Shown piece after piece: positions 6,271 through 7,816 of a DNA stretch of 7,816 nucleotides (position 1 is its first letter; each line of letters opens with the position of its first letter). Made by a program: the position numbers and the translations under genes. Source of the stretch: Catenibacillus sp964565805 (lineage in GTDB: Bacteria; Bacillota; Clostridia; Lachnospirales; Lachnospiraceae); contig CAZMGH010000067.1 in NCBI GenBank assembly GCA_964565805.1, positions 1-7,816 of the forward strand. The letters run 5' to 3'. The notes under the pieces are model-generated. The model did no database searches and was not told the DNA's origin. It saw nothing but the letters and a program-made list of their open reading frames with translations.

Positions 6271-6391
6271 CAGGGGCCTGACGGGCTTGCCCCTGCGCCG
6301 CCATGTCGTTCGCTGCGGCTTTCGCCGTATTGCCATAATCGTACAGTTTCCGGCGCAAGCAAGCTTGGCCTGCAACAGTACGCTCATGGCA
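6271..6391 (-). repeat. GC-rich, highly palindromic intergenic element upstream of rqcP
   Basis: This 121-base stretch is far more structured than its surroundings. Positions 6331-6360 and 6361-6391 form a nearly complete imperfect palindrome, from TGCCAT (6331-6336) pairing with ATGGCA (6386-6391) down to CAAGC/GCTTG, about 24 possible pairs with five mismatches and one bulge. A second hairpin, CAGGGGC (6271-6277) with GCCCCTG (6289-6295), sits about 10 bases before the rqcP ribosome binding site in the transcript. GCGCCG (6295-6300) and CGGCGC (6351-6356) can also pair. No T run follows, so it is not a plain terminator. Candidates are a REP/MITE-like palindromic repeat or a structured 5' leader of rqcP. 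Confidence 0.55.
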
Positions 6392-6410
6392 GCATGGCTC
6401 AATGGGAATC

Positions 6411-6440
6411 AAAAAGGGTGCTGACTTTTGGTCGGCACCC
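6411..6440 (-). terminator. Intrinsic terminator of hup
   Basis: On the minus strand GGGTGCCGAC and GTCAGCACCC form a stem (one mismatch) around CAAAA, followed by five T (positions 6415-6411). It lies 23 bases after the hup stop codon. It should end most hup transcripts, so rqcP depends on read-through or a promoter that I could not identify with confidence. Confidence 0.85.
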
Positions 6441-6463
6441 GGGGATTTTTATGTTTGATTGAA

Positions 6464-6739
6464 TTATGCCTTGATGATGTCTTTTAATGCTTTGCCGGCT
6501 TTGAACTTAGGAGCTTTGGACGCTTTGATCTCCATAGTTTCGCCGGTCTGAGGATTTCTGCCCTCTCTTGCAGGTCTTTCAGATACTTCAAATGTACCGA
6601 AGCCAACTAACTGGACCTTCTCACCTTTTACTAATTCATCTGTAACTACATCGATAAATGCCTTTAATGCTTTTTCGGAATCTTTTTTAGACAATTCTGC
6701 TTTTTCAGCCATAGCGGCGATCAATTCTGCTTTGTTCAT
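6464..6739 (-). CDS. hup: DNA-binding protein HU
   Basis: HU is the abundant histone-like dimer that bends and compacts bacterial DNA. The 91-residue protein is full family length and begins MNKAELIAAMAEKAELSKKD. It carries the HU signature GFGTFEVSERPAREGRNPQT, with the DNA-intercalating proline P63 at the tip of the beta arm, and ends with the helix AGKALKDIIKA. The start is set by AGGAGG nine bases before the ATG. It lies 55 bases after mazG, in the same direction, and is followed by a strong terminator. Such spacing suggests that it is read both from the mazG promoter and possibly from its own, though no clear internal promoter is seen. IHF is ruled out by the HU-type sequence and the host group. 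Confidence 0.97.
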   Translation of the reverse strand: MNKAELIAAMAEKAELSKKDSEKALKAFIDVVTDELVKGEKVQLVGFGTFEVSERPAREGRNPQTGETMEIKASKAPKFKAGKALKDIIKA

Positions 6740-6794
6740 CGTATAAATCCTCCTAAACTTATTCGTATCCGCACAGATTGCGTGATCTTCTCTT

Positions 6795-7628
6795 TTACAG
6801 CTCCCACAAAGATTTAAATAGCTGCGGGGACAATCCGGAAGGGCTTAAACCCTGAGATTTTTCAGGATTTTCAACGCTTCCAAGTCTATTTATAAACTTT
6901 TCTATTACATTTGTCAAGCTATTTTCCACATTTACATCTAAAAAACGGGATAAATTAATTAAATCGAAGATAAGCCATCCAAAGCTTTCGTCTATTTGCT
7001 CCTGATTCCCGGAAGATACAGCAGTTTCAAGGGTTTTAAAAGCCTGGCAGACCTGGTCCCTGACAGGGCCCTCTTCCGTAAAATTATAGCCGCCTGCCGC
7101 AGCCCTTTTCAGTACCTTCCGCGCCCGCATATTGGCCGGAAGCGCTTTTGGAATACGGCAAAGACTTTCATATACGGAACTTTCCTGTTTCTCCAGCTTT
7201 TTGATTTCTTCCCAGGAATCAGCCACAGCCTCCGGCAAAGCGGCCTGGGCTGTGCCAAAGATATGGGGATGACGGCGGATCATCTTTTGGGCAACGCCAT
7301 CCACCACATCGTCTATATCAAACCGGTTCTCTTCGCTGGCGATCTGAGCGTGCATGACCACCTGGAGCAGAACATCCCCCAGTTCTTCTTTCAGGTTTTC
7401 ATCATCCTTAAGATTAATTGCTTCCACAGTTTCATAAGCCTCTTCCAAAAGACATGTTTTTAAGCTTTCATGGGTCTGCGCCCGATCCCATGGGCATCCG
7501 TCCTCTGCCCGAAGTTTTTCAATGATCTTGAGAAGATCTTCATACGAATATTTCGGATGCTCAGACCCTTTTTCAAGGTCCTGTGAAGGCTTACGATCTT
7601 CATCCACAGGTTTAATATCTTTATCCAT
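6795..7628 (-). CDS. mazG: Nucleoside triphosphate pyrophosphohydrolase MazG
   Basis: MazG hydrolyses (d)NTPs, including aberrant ones, to NMP and pyrophosphate, and is linked to nucleotide-pool cleaning and (p)ppGpp levels. The 277-residue protein has the two-domain layout. The N-terminal domain (about 27-130) has CPWDRAQTHESL, the metal-binding EExxE (E62, E63, E66 in LLEEAYE) and EELGD (81-85), then RRHPHIFG. The linker ALPANMRARKVLKRAA leads into the C-terminal domain (about 185-250). There the expected acids look replaced: the EExxE helix reads QAFKTLE and the usual EEELGD reads DESFGW (W218 in place of D). The first ~26 residues and the C-terminal tail are extra and charged or flexible. 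The start uses AGGGAAGG ten bases upstream. It is the first gene of an operon with hup. Confidence 0.95.
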   Translation of the reverse strand: MDKDIKPVDEDRKPSQDLEKGSEHPKYSYEDLLKIIEKLRAEDGCPWDRAQTHESLKTCLLEEAYETVEAINLKDDENLKEELGDVLLQVVMHAQIASEENRFDIDDVVDGVAQKMIRRHPHIFGTAQAALPEAVADSWEEIKKLEKQESSVYESLCRIPKALPANMRARKVLKRAAAGGYNFTEEGPVRDQVCQAFKTLETAVSSGNQEQIDESFGWLIFDLINLSRFLDVNVENSLTNVIEKFINRLGSVENPEKSQGLSPSGLSPQLFKSLWEL

Positions 7629-7706
7629 TTGCTCACAGCCTTCCCTTTTTGTCCGTAGGTGTATAGGTCAAATTAGAATTTGCCCCCTTGAAATCCTGGT
7701 GTCATC

Positions 7707-7735
7707 ATTATATATTAAACCTGATGGATTGTACA
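7707..7735 (-). promoter_or_regulatory. Promoter of the mazG-hup operon
   Basis: On the minus strand a perfect TATAAT (7712-7707) lies 17 bases after TGTACA (7735-7730), which matches the -35 consensus at four of six bases. Transcription would start near 7700, giving a leader of about 70 bases before the mazG ATG at 7628. Confidence 0.65.
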
Positions 7736-7766
7736 TAAAAAACTTGCTGTTCCAACGGACTGGCAG

Positions 7767-7795
7767 TCGATTTTTTCGCAATTTTGATGTATAAT
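7767..7795 (+). promoter_or_regulatory. Possible divergent promoter for a gene beyond the window
   Basis: A perfect TATAAT lies at 7790-7795, with a weak -35 (TCGATT, 7767-7772) at 17 bases. It faces right, divergent from the mazG promoter. No start codon follows before the window ends, so its gene is not visible. Confidence 0.4.
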
Positions 7796-7816
7796 TACAA
7801 TGTCACGGAGTATTGC

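Noticed and set aside
6331..6375. A promoter for rqcP on the minus strand within the palindromic element
   Set aside because: A TTGCTT is followed at 17 bases only by ATTATG, a poor -10, so I did not annotate a promoter.
6996..7463. A 155-codon plus-strand open frame
   Set aside because: It is antisense to mazG, which has unmistakable motifs; no start signal is seen.
7743..7776. A terminator-like pattern before a run of six T (7771-7776)
   Set aside because: The possible stems (GACTG/CAGTC around a single base, or CTG..CCA with TGG..CAG) are short or sterically poor, and the site lies between two divergent promoters where a terminator has no obvious role.

Overview
The window looks like chromosomal DNA from an anaerobic Firmicute of class Clostridia, most likely a Lachnospiraceae-type gut organism. 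This rests on the mazG-hup-rqcP (S4) block, strong AGGAGG-type ribosome binding sites, and the style of the proteins. No rRNA is present to confirm the taxon. Three blocks are visible.

(1) Positions 1-2671, + strand: the distal end of a CRISPR-Cas operon, with cas1 (complete, GTG start), cas2 (overlapping cas1) and csm6 (CARF-HEPN RNase). Csm6 indicates a type III-A system; cas10 and csm2-5 are expected upstream, outside the window. Cas1 and Cas2 would integrate spacers, and Csm6 would be a cyclic-oligoadenylate-activated collateral RNase. No CRISPR array is present here. Downstream (2672-3133) lie an imperfect ~21-bp tandem duplication, a 62-codon remnant that looks like the C-terminus of an AAA/DUF4143-type ATPase, and a strong hairpin terminator that closes the block.

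(2) Positions 3023-5957, + strand: a tight three-gene operon with its own promoter. It encodes two different cytosolic alpha/beta-hydrolase (esterase-family) proteins and an ATP-grasp ligase, followed by a long hairpin. Spot counts suggest a clearly higher G+C than the cas genes. I know of no assigned pathway for this trio. An ATP-dependent ligase made with two hydrolases suggests synthesis and trimming or release of a small carboxylate-derived amide or peptide. This is the best candidate for an undescribed system in the window.

(3) Positions 7735-6005, - strand: housekeeping genes mazG (NTP pyrophosphohydrolase), hup (HU) and rqcP (S4 RNA-binding, ribosome quality control). They run toward block 2 and meet it at the 5918-5957 hairpin. 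Two things stand out: the C-terminal MazG domain appears to have lost its metal-binding acids, and a GC-rich, highly palindromic element of about 120 bp lies between hup and rqcP. A possible divergent promoter at the right edge points to a + strand gene beyond the window.
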